NCBI RefSeq assembly: GCF_030389965.1
Contig: NZ_CP128399.1
Coordinates: 186,001-250,000, forward strand
DNA: 64,000 bases
Direction of reading: 5' to 3'
DNA from: Candidatus Chlorohelix allophototropha
Lineage (GTDB): Bacteria; Chloroflexota; Chloroflexia; Chloroheliales; Chloroheliaceae
In this document: positions 53,456 to 62,237 of the stretch, piece by piece
How positions within the stretch are numbered: the stretch's first letter is position 1
Layout of the letters: the number at the start of each line of letters is the position of its first letter
Notes under the pieces: model-generated
The model's input: the letters and a program-made list of their open reading frames with translations, nothing else
The model's database searches: none
What the model was told of the DNA's origin: nothing
Position numbers and translations under genes: made by a program

Positions 53456-54234
53456 GCACTACAGTACCCCTATTAAAAAAAGAAATGCTAGAGCAATGGC
53501 GCACCAATAAACTGATAATTGCCTTTGTAGCTTTTGTAATAACGGGTTTGCAAGGTCCGGTAATTGCTAAAATTTTGCCCGATATAATAAAAAATGCCAG
53601 CGGTAGCATGAGCGGTATGCAGATTATTATTCCAAAACAAACTAGCCTAGATGCAATTTTATCATTTTTCAATAGTATGGCTACTATGCCTGCGCTGATA
53701 ATGATTTTGCTGGCGATGGGTTCAATTGCCGGAGAGCGCGAAAGAGGTACGCTGGTTTTTATGCTCACTAAACCGGTAAGTCGCACCAGTGTAATACTGG
53801 CAAAATATTTCACTTATCTGGCGGTGGTTATTGGCGCAACTCTGGTAAGCGCGCTGGTATCAGGTTATTACACAATATTACTGTTTGATAGCAATTTTGA
53901 ATTTGGCAATTATTTGCTGTTAAACCTGACAATGATAGTATTTGAGGCTTTTCTCCTTGCAATAATAATTCTAGCCAGTAGCCTTTTCAAAAGCGGGATT
54001 GCGGCAGGGGGCATCAGTTTGCTGACAGTGTTAGTTTTTACCACTGTTATACAATTTTTGCCGAGCTATCAAAAATATTCTCCACAAGCTGTATTTGACC
54101 CCACTTTTGGTAGAGAATTGATGACCGGAGTTGCGCCACTTTCAGATTTGTTGTTGCCAAATCTGGTCGGGATAGCTCTATCGGCGCTGGTATTGGCAGT
54201 TGCTTGCTTTGCTTCAGAACGTCGCGAAATATAA
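53452..54234 (+). CDS. ABC-2 type transporter permease
   Basis: The 260-residue protein has six hydrophobic segments (about 20-40, 60-90, 110-130, 150-175, 180-205 and 230-255) and the loop GERERGTLVFMLTKPVSRTS, the family signature that links it to NosY-like permeases. It would form the export channel with the ATPase encoded just before it. Terminated by a hairpin. Confidence 0.9.
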   Translation: MSTTVPLLKKEMLEQWRTNKLIIAFVAFVITGLQGPVIAKILPDIIKNASGSMSGMQIIIPKQTSLDAILSFFNSMATMPALIMILLAMGSIAGERERGTLVFMLTKPVSRTSVILAKYFTYLAVVIGATLVSALVSGYYTILLFDSNFEFGNYLLLNLTMIVFEAFLLAIIILASSLFKSGIAAGGISLLTVLVFTTVIQFLPSYQKYSPQAVFDPTFGRELMTGVAPLSDLLLPNLVGIALSALVLAVACFASERREI

Positions 54235-54258
54235 AAAAGGTCATTTTGATAGTTACCT

Positions 54259-54296
54259 ACCTCAGCCAGGTGCAATACTTGGCTGAGGTTTTATTT
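54259..54296 (+). terminator. Intrinsic terminator of the ABC operon
   Basis: ACCTCAGCCA (54259-54268) pairs perfectly with TGGCTGAGGT (54280-54289), followed by TTTATTT. Confidence 0.93.
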
Positions 54297-54573
54297 CAAA
54301 TGTGGAATCACCCCAAGCCTTAGTGCCGTTCCGGTTCGGTTTTCTCCTCTCCTTCGATTCTTAATATAGCGAAATTGCCTAGGTCGCTATAAACTGCCGC
54401 TCCACTGATTTAAATTATCTCCGCAAAATATTGTGAAAAATTAAACTTAATCATTATAATGCAAAAATACACATATCTTAATTAATTGCTAAACGGCTAT
54501 GTAGCCGTGAGAAACAGGCATGCAGCAAACGGCGCTATATATTTGCACTTTACCAAAGGGATAATCTATATTA

Positions 54574-54699
54574 TCACAATTACTTTGTGAAATAGCGTTC
54601 TAAATTTAGACAAAATGTGAAAATTCGCACTTTGTTGATTAATCACAATCATTTTGTATAATTATTTTACAAGTTCGCCGGATGCTGTGCAATTTCACA
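54574..54699. promoter_or_regulatory. Cluster of TCACAA/TTGTGA-like operator repeats
   Basis: Four related sites lie within 126 bases: TCACAA-N5-TTGTGA (54574-54590, perfect arms); TGTGAAAATTCGCAC (54616-54630); TCACAA-N5-TTGTAT (54643-54659), which lies in the promoter spacer and overlaps the -10; and TGTGCAATTTCACA (54686-54699). The same arms and 5-base gap recur, which suggests binding of one dimeric regulator several times. The regulator is not identified. Confidence 0.55.
54635..54662 (+). promoter_or_regulatory. Promoter ahead of the small membrane protein gene
   Basis: TTGATT (54635-54640), a 16-base spacer and a perfect TATAAT (54657-54662) place the start near 54669, giving a leader of about 175 bases before the ATG at 54845. 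An operator-like repeat sits across the spacer and -10. Confidence 0.6.
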
Positions 54700-54844
54700 C
54701 AAACTGCAAATCCCCGGAATTTTTCGGAAAAGCGAGCATTTATAGATACGGTTGGAGTAAAATACCCGGCGCTGCTCATTAAACCGTAACAGTTTTAACC
54801 TCTGCGATATTTCAAGGAAGAAACTAAGGAAAGGATTTGCCGAA

Positions 54845-54970
54845 ATGAATAAACTTCGCACTCGCCCGGATTTGGTCATCGCTCTGTGTATTACGATTCT
54901 TGCTATCATTTTCGCATTGATTATGCTTGTGACCTATATGCCCGGCTTGCCTTACATAAAGAACTACTAG
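54845..54970 (+). CDS. Small single-helix membrane protein (41 residues)
   Basis: The frame starts at an ATG with AAAGGA nine bases upstream and ends at TAG 54968-54970. It has a basic start (MNKLRTRPD), one hydrophobic helix (about 10-31, LVIALCITILAIIFALIMLVTY) and a short tail (MPGLPYIKNY). Its own promoter, long leader, ribosome site and terminator support a real gene. I do not recognise a family; the topology would put the tail outside the cell. It is short enough to be missed by standard gene callers. Confidence 0.7.
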   Translation: MNKLRTRPDLVIALCITILAIIFALIMLVTYMPGLPYIKNY

Positions 54971-54996
54971 ATTCACTGGTAGTAATAAGAAATTTG

Positions 54997-55030
54997 AGAG
55001 CGGTAGCCCGTTGGCTCCGCTCTTTTCTTT
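54997..55030 (+). terminator. Intrinsic terminator after the small membrane protein gene
   Basis: AGAGCGG (54997-55003) pairs with CCGCTCT (55017-55023), with an inner AGCC/GGCT stem, followed by TTTCTTTT. Confidence 0.85.
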
Positions 55031-55111
55031 TCCCTTTTTGGCGCTTGATGCTAAAATAGCAGATATGTGCCTGAGTTAATATTTATCCGGTTTCTTCAAA
55101 GGGATTTGTTG

Positions 55112-55717
55112 ATGAAAATTTTGCCTGAACCGATTACCCGGCTGATAGATGAATTGAACAAGCTACCCACTATTGGACCTAAAACCGCTTCTCGTCTCGC
55201 TTTTTATATCTTGCGCGAACCGAAAGACGATGCCGAAGCGTTGGCTCGCGCTATACGAGATGTCAAAGAGCATATAACCTATTGTTCAGTGTGTTACAAC
55301 CTCAGCGATGGCGAACTCTGCACCGTTTGTAGCAGCCGAGAGCGCGATCGGAGTGTGCTGTGTGTGGTGGAAGACCCGCTGGATGTGCTGGCTATCGAGA
55401 AAACGCATGAGTTTAACGGGATGTACCATATCCTGCACGGTCATATTGACCCGCTGAATAATGTAGGTCCTGAAGACTTGCGTATCCGAGAGCTAATCAA
55501 CCGGGTCAAATTGAACACTGGTGAAATCAAGGAAGTAATTCTGGCGCTGAACCCTAGCGTAGAAAGTCGTCCTACCGCCCATTACTTGCATCGCCAACTT
55601 GTACCAACCGGAGTTCATCTAACGCAACTGGCAACCGGCTTACCCGCAGGTGGCGATTTAGAATATGCCGATGAAATTACTCTTTCCAATGCGCTAAAAG
55701 GGCGTAGATCAATTTAG
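55112..55717 (+). CDS. recR: Recombination mediator RecR
   Basis: The 201 residues have all RecR features: the helix-hairpin-helix LPTIGPKTASRLAFY near residue 20, the C4 zinc finger (CSVCYNLSDGELCTVC, about 56-71), a Toprim domain (VLCVVEDPLDVLAIE...GMYHILHGHIDPLNNVGPEDL) and the final TQLATGLPAGGDLEYADE. It helps load RecA with RecF and RecO at gaps. The ATG at 55112 has AAAGGG upstream and gives the usual length; an ATG at 55067 lacks a ribosome site. It is nine bases ahead of the next gene, though the two look unrelated in function. Confidence 0.98.
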   Translation: MKILPEPITRLIDELNKLPTIGPKTASRLAFYILREPKDDAEALARAIRDVKEHITYCSVCYNLSDGELCTVCSSRERDRSVLCVVEDPLDVLAIEKTHEFNGMYHILHGHIDPLNNVGPEDLRIRELINRVKLNTGEIKEVILALNPSVESRPTAHYLHRQLVPTGVHLTQLATGLPAGGDLEYADEITLSNALKGRRSI

Positions 55718-55726
55718 GGAAAAATT

Positions 55727-58072
55727 ATGTTTCCACAAGATGAATACACACCACACGGTTATCTTGATAACCCCGCCCATGCTTGGAAAATACCGGGTCC
55801 GGGTGGGGTATTGCGTTCGCGTCCTGCTATCGGAATGGGCTGGCACTATCCAAGCTATGCCGCCGCTTACAATCGCAAATTTGTTTACACTTGCCATCTA
55901 CAAATCGGGCTGGCGCTGGAAGACGGTACGATTTTGCTGGATAGTTCCGATTTCAAGCGAGGTGGTGTTCGACTAAAGAGCAGCTATCATAGCAAGAATA
56001 TAATGCGCTTTGATTTTCAGGTAGGAGAAATCAGTGGTAGCGCCGGGTTTTATGTGGGCGACCCGGCAGGTGGTAACGCTTTGCTATGCGATTTTTCAAT
56101 CCGCAATCTGAGTTCAGTTCGGCGCAAAATCGGGGTGCTGGCATTGCTGGATTACGAGCGCAATTTGGGACAGGGCTTTACATGGGAAAGCGGTATATAT
56201 GCTCGCTCGTATGAGAATCCCGATTATGCCGGAGAAAATAGCCGGGTTCTTGCCGGGCATACACTAGGAGTTTATCAGGAAGGCACACAATTTCATCTAG
56301 CGGTAGCTTCTTTGGATTCTGAAAATGCGCTACCTGTCAGTAATTATACCAACTTGTCAGATTTTGAGGCAGTTCGGGAAGCGTTAAGTAAAGGCAAGTC
56401 TGCAACAGCAAGCAGCAACCCCCGTATTAGCTTTAGTCGAATAGAACTGGATTTACCACTCTCCGAGAATGGACACAGCCCGGCTAAGAGGCTATTGTTG
56501 GCGGTAGGGCGTGGCGAAAGCGAGAAACAGGCGATTGATATTATTTCGCCGCTGCTGGCAGATAATGGGCATGCCGCGCATGAAATTGCCGAGCATTATC
56601 GCAAGGAAGATGGTGACTTCTGGGGGAATGCCCCCAAACTGGGCGGAGATTGGTCTCCTTACCTGCGACGGGGCGTAATTTATGATGTTGAAACCTTGCG
56701 TTCGCTAGTGCGTCGTCCTGCCGGAATCTACCGTTATCGTTGGGATGCAATGCAACTGCAAGTCCCTCGCGTGGTATTGGCAGAAGCCGCTTTGGATATG
56801 CTCATTCTGAGCTATGCCGACCCCGAAACCGCTAAAGAAGTGTTGCTCGGCACTTTCGCCGACTCGCCCGAACCCAACATCCCGTGTAGCCGTGAAGATG
56901 GTTCGTACAACATGATTGCGGCAGATGGCACACCCTGCGGAACTGCCCCCGAATGGTGCTTTCCGTTTCACTGTATTGACCTCGTATATCTGAAAACGGG
57001 CGACCACAAATGGTTAGCACAGCTTTATCCCTATCTTGAGGATTATATCGGTTTTTGGATTACGCAACGTTTGGATACGCAAGGTCGCCCTTTTTACATG
57101 TGTAGTTGGGAAGCAGGGCAGGATAATTCCCCACGTTTCGGTATCAAGGATGATCCCAGCGGGGGTGGGGCGCTCACTCGGCACATCTACCCGGTTGATT
57201 TGCAGGCGGCGTTGGCACAAGCTTGCCGTTTGCTGGCACAATGGGGCGTAGAATTAGGGCAAGACTCTTCCCGTTGGCAAGCATTGGGCGACAGTTTTGC
57301 ACTTGCCACTCAGCGCATGTTCCATAACGGCTGGTTCCACGATTTCGATACTCGTCAGAACCGCTTTACCGAAGTGCTGGATACAATGCAGTTAGCGCCT
57401 TTGCTGTGCCGCGCTGCCACTGCCGAGCAAGTACAAGCTCTCTATCCTATGCTGGCGAATCCGCCTAAACATGGGCAGGTATTTCATCCTTTGATGTGGC
57501 CCAGTGTGGCATTTTGCCTGATTGAAGCCTGTCATCAGAGCGGTAGAGCGGACTTAGCCGCGCGTCATAGCTGGAATATCATCGCCCCGGTATATCGCTG
57601 GCTAGATTCTGACCCTACCAACGTAGATGTTGACAGTGGTGGGTTGCCGGGTAACGCTCGTGAATACTGGACACAAGTGGTAGCACCGAACGCAGAACCC
57701 CCCATAGGCGGTGGCGGCGCTGAGGTTTACGGTTGGGGTTGCCTGACTTCTATGCTATTGTTCCGTTATATCATCGGTTTTGTAGAAGAAGCGCATGGTT
57801 TCCGCCTGACACCCAATCTGCCTCCCGAACTATTGCAGGCTGGCAAAACCTATCGTGTTAGCCTGTTGCGCTGCCGCAATGCCAGAGTCGCTCTTAGCTA
57901 TACTGTGGCTGATAAGCTCGAAATCGCCTTTGAAATCTATTGTGAACGAGCAGCAGCAATAACAATAAAGGACGGAAGCGGCACTTTGCTTTACGATTCA
58001 CCTCAAGCGATTTATCATACTTTCCGGTTAATTCTTACCAATGCTAGCTCGCTTGATGTCTCAATAATTTAG
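55727..58072 (+). CDS. Large glycoside hydrolase-like protein, (alpha/alpha)6-barrel (GH63/trehalase-like)
   Basis: The 781 residues comprise an N-terminal beta-sandwich region (about 1-275) and a catalytic-like (alpha/alpha)6 toroid (about 300-700). The block FYMCSWEAGQDNSPRFG resembles the WExGxDNSPR motif of GH63 and related trehalase-fold enzymes, where the second carboxylate lies later in the sequence. I also see GGLPGNAREYW and GGGGAEVYGWG near the end. The family within this clan and the substrate are uncertain; glucosylglycerate or oligosaccharide cleavage are possible. There is no signal peptide. AGGGAAAAA precedes the ATG. Confidence 0.75.
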   Translation: MFPQDEYTPHGYLDNPAHAWKIPGPGGVLRSRPAIGMGWHYPSYAAAYNRKFVYTCHLQIGLALEDGTILLDSSDFKRGGVRLKSSYHSKNIMRFDFQVGEISGSAGFYVGDPAGGNALLCDFSIRNLSSVRRKIGVLALLDYERNLGQGFTWESGIYARSYENPDYAGENSRVLAGHTLGVYQEGTQFHLAVASLDSENALPVSNYTNLSDFEAVREALSKGKSATASSNPRISFSRIELDLPLSENGHSPAKRLLLAVGRGESEKQAIDIISPLLADNGHAAHEIAEHYRKEDGDFWGNAPKLGGDWSPYLRRGVIYDVETLRSLVRRPAGIYRYRWDAMQLQVPRVVLAEAALDMLILSYADPETAKEVLLGTFADSPEPNIPCSREDGSYNMIAADGTPCGTAPEWCFPFHCIDLVYLKTGDHKWLAQLYPYLEDYIGFWITQRLDTQGRPFYMCSWEAGQDNSPRFGIKDDPSGGGALTRHIYPVDLQAALAQACRLLAQWGVELGQDSSRWQALGDSFALATQRMFHNGWFHDFDTRQNRFTEVLDTMQLAPLLCRAATAEQVQALYPMLANPPKHGQVFHPLMWPSVAFCLIEACHQSGRADLAARHSWNIIAPVYRWLDSDPTNVDVDSGGLPGNAREYWTQVVAPNAEPPIGGGGAEVYGWGCLTSMLLFRYIIGFVEEAHGFRLTPNLPPELLQAGKTYRVSLLRCRNARVALSYTVADKLEIAFEIYCERAAAITIKDGSGTLLYDSPQAIYHTFRLILTNASSLDVSII

Positions 58073-58222
58073 CCTACAAAGAACCAAGCCCCAGATTTTG
58101 TAGCGGAAGTCACCCGGAAGGGTGGCTATCTTTGCTATACTTTTATACTAGAAAACTCGGTTTGATTCTAATGTATTTTCTGGCGTTATTACGCCAAGAT
58201 ATAAATGTGCTGGAGGTGTAGC

Positions 58223-58618
58223 ATGACCCGTTTTGAAGAAACCATCCTGATTGGTGACCCGGTTATGCGCGGGGAAACTCCCAAAGATATACGCGCACTT
58301 CAGATGTTTTATCGTCAGGAACAAGCTCAGCAATTAGTGGCACAAATCAAGGCGTGGGGTTTGAATCCTGATGAAATAGAGTATTATCAGGCGACTTTTG
58401 AGAAAAACCTATGCGCAGGCACCGGCTTTGAAAGCGAAGGTGGGATTCTCTACAATCGGCGTACAGGCGTTTCAGCGCCTGTTTTGCTGGAATGGGTTTG
58501 TCAGTGGAATTGTGGGCTACCTCAGTGGCGCGGGCAGTACAAACCGAAGGTGGAAACCTGCAAGCCTACCTACTTTTTCGCAGGCTATCTCGATGATGAC
58601 ATCGCTAAGTTAAGATAA
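58223..58618 (+). CDS. Hypothetical protein
   Basis: The 131 residues start at an ATG with GGAGGTG six bases upstream. It is predicted to be mixed alpha/beta with four cysteines in the second half (near residues 67, 93, 97 and 114). The sequence has AQQLVAQIKAWGLNPDEIEYYQ and VLLEWVCQWNCGLPQW. I do not recognise a domain. It is a single gene with its own terminator, between the glycosidase and ilvD. Confidence 0.75.
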   Translation: MTRFEETILIGDPVMRGETPKDIRALQMFYRQEQAQQLVAQIKAWGLNPDEIEYYQATFEKNLCAGTGFESEGGILYNRRTGVSAPVLLEWVCQWNCGLPQWRGQYKPKVETCKPTYFFAGYLDDDIAKLR

Positions 58619-58632
58619 CTTCTTTCGAATTC

Positions 58633-58666
58633 ACCCCTCTACTGACTAGGTAGAGGGGTTTTGTTT
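58633..58666 (+). terminator. Intrinsic terminator
   Basis: ACCCCTCTAC (58633-58642) pairs perfectly with GTAGAGGGGT (58650-58659), followed by TTTGTTTTT. Confidence 0.95.
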
Positions 58667-58746
58667 TTATGGGGGCGTTAGGTTTGTGGTAAAATTTGAG
58701 AGTTCGCAACCTGTAATTGCGCATTTTTGAGAAAGGTTGAGGAGTG

Positions 58747-60450
58747 ATGGAAGAAAATAAGACCAACGGAAATAATAAAAGAAGTCTAAAAATACGTAGT
58801 GGCATGACTACAGATGGGCTGGAACGTTCTCCGAATCGTTCGATGCTGCGGGCGGTTGGTTTTACCGATGAAGATTTTACCAAGCCAATGATTGGCGTTG
58901 CCAGCACGTGGGCGGAAATTACCCCATGCAACTATCACATCAACAAACTTGCCGAAAAGGTTAAAGAAGGTGTTCGCACTGGTGGCGGAGTACCCCAGAT
59001 ATACAATACGATTACCGTAAGCGATGGAATCTCAATGGGTCACGAAGGCATGAAATATTCCCTACCAAGTCGCGAGGTTATTGCCGATAGTATCGAATTG
59101 GTGGCTAACGCTATGCGCTATGATGGGGTGATTGCTATCGGTGGTTGCGATAAAAACATGCCGGGCTGTCTTATGGCGTTAGCGCGTTTGAATATTCCTA
59201 GCATTTTTGTGTACGGTGGCACTATTATGCCGGGTACTTGCGGTGGGCGCGATGTGGACATTGTGAGCGTTTTTGAAGCGGTAGGGCAATACGGCGCAGG
59301 TACAATCTCAGTTGAACAACTCAAGGACGTAGAAGATAGCGCGATTCCCGGTGCGGGCAGTTGTGGCGGTATGTACACCGCCAACACAATGGCGAGTGCA
59401 ATTGAGGCTTTGGGAATGGGCTTGCCGGGTAGTAGTTCTATGCCTGCCGTCAGTAGCCGCAAGGAGAGAGAGTGCTTTGAAGCGGGACAAACGCTAATCA
59501 AATTACTCGAATTGAACCTGCGACCAAAAGATATTTTGACCAAGGATGCCTTCGAGAACGCTATAACGCTGGTAATGGCGTTGGGCGGTTCCACCAATGC
59601 AGTGTTGCACCTCATCGCCATTGCTCGTCAAATTGACGTAGATTTGAGCATGGAAGATTTTGACCGTATCAGTCGCCGCGTACCACACCTCGCCGACCTC
59701 AAACCGGGCGGAAAGTATGTGATGGTTGACCTCGACCGGGTAGGTGGTGCGCAAGCGGTATTGAAAGTTCTGCTGAAAGCGGGCTTGCTACATGGGGATG
59801 CAATGACCGTATCGGGCAAAACTCTCGCCGAGAATCTCGAAAATGCGCCTGATTTGTCGCTCGACCAGACTATTGTGATGCCTTTGGCTAACCCGCTACG
59901 GGCGAGTGGTCCACTCGTTATTCTTAATGGCAACCTCTCACCGGAAGGGGCGGTTTGTAAGATTGCCGGGTTGAAAGATACCACCCACCGAGGACCTGCT
60001 ATTGTCTTTGACTGCGAAGAGGATTGCTTCAAAGCGATTATGGAAGATCAGGTTAAGGCTGGCGATGTGGTAGTGATTCGTTACGAAGGCCCAAAGGGCG
60101 GACCCGGTATGCGCGAAATGTTGGCAGTAACCAGCGCCATAATGGGTAAAGGTCTTGGCGACTCGGTGGGATTAATTACCGATGGGCGTTTCAGCGGCGG
60201 TACACACGGCATGGTAGTCGGTCATATTGCGCCGGAAGCCGCGCTAGGTGGCCCAATCGGACTGGTGCAAAACGGGGATATTATCGAAATTAATGCCGAA
60301 ACCTACTCCCTAAATCTGGAAGTTTCGGAAGAGGAACTGGCGAAACGCCGTGAGGGTTGGACAGCGCCAGAACCGCGCTACACTCGTGGCGTGCTGGCGA
60401 AATACGCCAAATTGGTGCGCTCGGCGGCGGAAGGCGCGATTACCGATTAG
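58747..60450 (+). CDS. ilvD: Dihydroxy-acid dehydratase
   Basis: The 567-residue iron-sulfur enzyme makes 2-oxo acids for isoleucine, valine and pantothenate synthesis. The cluster-binding and catalytic segments are TPCNYH near residue 60, [48 protein letters not shown], and [20 protein letters not shown] near the C-terminus. All cluster cysteines are present and length is standard. A GTG immediately before the ATG (58744) is an alternative start. The gene heads a co-directional run, but the following glycosyltransferase is unrelated in function. No other ilv gene is present. Confidence 0.98.
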   Translation: MEENKTNGNNKRSLKIRSGMTTDGLERSPNRSMLRAVGFTDEDFTKPMIGVASTWAEITPCNYHINKLAEKVKEGVRTGGGVPQIYNTITVSDGISMGHEGMKYSLPSREVIADSIELVANAMRYDGVIAIGGCDKNMPGCLMALARLNIPSIFVYGGTIMPGTCGGRDVDIVSVFEAVGQYGAGTISVEQLKDVEDSAIPGAGSCGGMYTANTMASAIEALGMGLPGSSSMPAVSSRKERECFEAGQTLIKLLELNLRPKDILTKDAFENAITLVMALGGSTNAVLHLIAIARQIDVDLSMEDFDRISRRVPHLADLKPGGKYVMVDLDRVGGAQAVLKVLLKAGLLHGDAMTVSGKTLAENLENAPDLSLDQTIVMPLANPLRASGPLVILNGNLSPEGAVCKIAGLKDTTHRGPAIVFDCEEDCFKAIMEDQVKAGDVVVIRYEGPKGGPGMREMLAVTSAIMGKGLGDSVGLITDGRFSGGTHGMVVGHIAPEAALGGPIGLVQNGDIIEINAETYSLNLEVSEEELAKRREGWTAPEPRYTRGVLAKYAKLVRSAAEGAITD

Positions 60451-60451
60451 G

Positions 60452-61198
60452 ATGCAATCGCGCAATATTTTGGGAGTACGGGTTGACGATGTGACGTTGG
60501 ACGAAGTGGTTGCGCTCATCGAAGAGTGGGCGCATGAAAAAGACTCGCTTAGTCGTCTAGTCGTTACCGCAAACCCAGAATATATTATGGCAGCCCGGAG
60601 CAACGCCTCTTTCCGAGAATTGGTTAACTCGGCAGCACTGGTAACACCAGATGGGGTTGGATTACTCTATGCCGGTAAATTGCTACGGCAGCCCTTCCGG
60701 AGTAGGGTTACAGGCGTGGCTTTGGTACATGCACTGGCAAAATGCAGCGCCGAAAGCGATTTAAGCTTGTTTTTGCTAGGTGCGGCTGAGGGAGTGGCGG
60801 AAGCGGCTGCTGAGTCGCTTCGAAAGCAATATCCGGGCGTGAAAATCGCCGGGTGTTTTGCCGGAAATGCTGCCTCTGATGGTGATTTCGAGACGCTGAC
60901 AAAAGTCCGTAGGGCGCAACCACACATTGTATTGGTTGCTTATGGAATGGTGAAACAAGATTACTGGGCTGCACGTAACTTAAGTAAGAGCGGTGCGGCG
61001 CTCTCAATTGGCGTAGGCGGCGTTTTTGACTATATTTCAGGACGCACCCGTCTTGCCCCATTATGGGTCAGGCGAGCTGGTTTGGAATGGCTTTATCGCT
61101 TAGGGCGAGAACCCAAGCGCTGGCGGCGCATTTTAGAGGCTGTGCCCTTTTTTGGGGCAGTGGTATTACTAGAAGCCGCCCGTCAGCGGTTACGTTAG
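60452..61198 (+). CDS. WecG/TagA/CpsF-family glycosyltransferase (GT26)
   Basis: The 248 residues match the family: NILGVRVDDVTLDEVVALI, VVTANPEYIMAARSNASFRE, LVTPDGVGLLYAGKLL, FLLGAAEGVAEAAAE, the PHIVLVAYG strand and SIGVGGVFDYISGRTRLAPLWVRRAGLEWLYRLGREPKRWRR. Family members transfer N-acetylmannosaminuronic acid or N-acetylmannosamine to lipid-linked acceptors. The C-terminal basic patch is membrane-associated. The ATG lies one base after the ilvD stop, and the next gene starts 11 bases downstream, so they may be co-transcribed. The nucleotide-sugar dehydrogenase near 15 kb could supply a suitable uronic-acid donor. Confidence 0.93.
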   Translation: MQSRNILGVRVDDVTLDEVVALIEEWAHEKDSLSRLVVTANPEYIMAARSNASFRELVNSAALVTPDGVGLLYAGKLLRQPFRSRVTGVALVHALAKCSAESDLSLFLLGAAEGVAEAAAESLRKQYPGVKIAGCFAGNAASDGDFETLTKVRRAQPHIVLVAYGMVKQDYWAARNLSKSGAALSIGVGGVFDYISGRTRLAPLWVRRAGLEWLYRLGREPKRWRRILEAVPFFGAVVLLEAARQRLR

Positions 61199-61208
61199 TC
61201 TGGAGTAA

Positions 61209-62228
61209 ATGGTGTCAACATCACATCGAAATGAAATAGATAGCAATCCGAACCCGGAAGATCGTCTTTATCTTAAATGTGGCGCGTGCGGGAAAGCAGT
61301 ATTAACCCGTGATATGACTTTAATTGCGGAAGGAGTGCGCTGCCGGGAGTGCATGGCAAAAATTGATTCGCAGTACGCTTCTTTCAAGGCAAAACTTAAT
61401 GGGGATGAACCCTCGCCCCAATTTACGGGAACTACCACCGAACCGCCGCCTCAAGCTACACGACCTGTAATTGAAATCAACGTAGATACTACTTTCTGCA
61501 AACGTCATCCTACAATTGAAACAGGCTTGAAGTGCGGGCGCTGTGGCACGCCCATTTGCCCACGCTGTATGGTTTATACCCCGGTTGGAGTGCGCTGTCC
61601 AGATTGCGCCCGGACACCTGTGCCCACAGTAGGTGTGTCTGGAAACACTCAGGCACAAGCCAAACCGCGTGATACCGGATTTCGCACCTATTGGAAGCGC
61701 GAAACACTGAGAGAACCTATCCGAACTCGCCACTATGTGTTGGCAGCATTGGCAGCAGTTGGCACGGCGTTTGTCGCTGCACTGGTCTGGGGCTTTCTAC
61801 TGGGCAACACCTTCAGAGGTATCCCTGTTTTTGTACCAGAGTCGACCTGGTTTTCAACCCCAACGAGTGATGAGCCGAACCTGCTGGCGCAATATGTCGC
61901 ACGTTCTTTTATTGGCTCAATCCATCTTTTCCCGGAAATATTTCTAGCGTTGCTTGTAAGCGAAGCAATTTCACGAGCTACCGGAGATAAGCGCACCCGC
62001 GGGTTGCAGTTTATTGCGGTTGGTGGTGTGCTGCTTGGTATTTTCCTTACTTTTGTAGTGTTGAGTGCGCGTATTTTCATCAATTACAGCAATGGGTTTC
62101 CACCGCTTATGGATTTGCTTAACTCGGCAATAGGGGCATTCGGTCAGATGTTTCAGGGCGATAATCTGGCAGTGCCTATTTTTTGGTTTGTGGCTTTGGC
62201 TTTGTCGTGGATGCGTCTTAGTCGATAA
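61209..62228 (+). CDS. Zinc-finger membrane protein (ribbon plus B-box type)
   Basis: The 339 residues start with a CxxC zinc ribbon (CGACGKA...GVRCREC), then a B-box-type finger FCKRHPTIETGLKCGRCGTPICPRCM followed by CPDC. After a linker, four or so hydrophobic helices span about 175-335. Such B-box membrane proteins are widespread in Chloroflexota and Actinobacteria, sometimes linked to rhomboid domains, but here no rhomboid catalytic Ser/His is visible. The role is unknown. Confidence 0.8.
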   Translation: MVSTSHRNEIDSNPNPEDRLYLKCGACGKAVLTRDMTLIAEGVRCRECMAKIDSQYASFKAKLNGDEPSPQFTGTTTEPPPQATRPVIEINVDTTFCKRHPTIETGLKCGRCGTPICPRCMVYTPVGVRCPDCARTPVPTVGVSGNTQAQAKPRDTGFRTYWKRETLREPIRTRHYVLAALAAVGTAFVAALVWGFLLGNTFRGIPVFVPESTWFSTPTSDEPNLLAQYVARSFIGSIHLFPEIFLALLVSEAISRATGDKRTRGLQFIAVGGVLLGIFLTFVVLSARIFINYSNGFPPLMDLLNSAIGAFGQMFQGDNLAVPIFWFVALALSWMRLSR

Positions 62229-62237
62229 AAATATAAT

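Larger units (their letters stand above)
54235..54844. other. Long intergenic region with regulatory structure
   Basis: About 610 bases without a sizeable gene. From left to right it holds the ABC operon terminator, a possible upstream promoter (TTGTGA 54431-54436 and TATAAT 54455-54460, 18-base spacer), a short hairpin (ACGGCT/AGCCGT, 54493-54508), an array of TCACAA/TTGTGA-type repeats, and a promoter near 54635-54662. I recognise no riboswitch. Confidence 0.65.

Noticed and set aside
59118-59621. 167-codon open frame on the minus strand inside ilvD
   Set aside because: It lies opposite the conserved cluster-binding part of ilvD. It has no start signal or recognisable domain.
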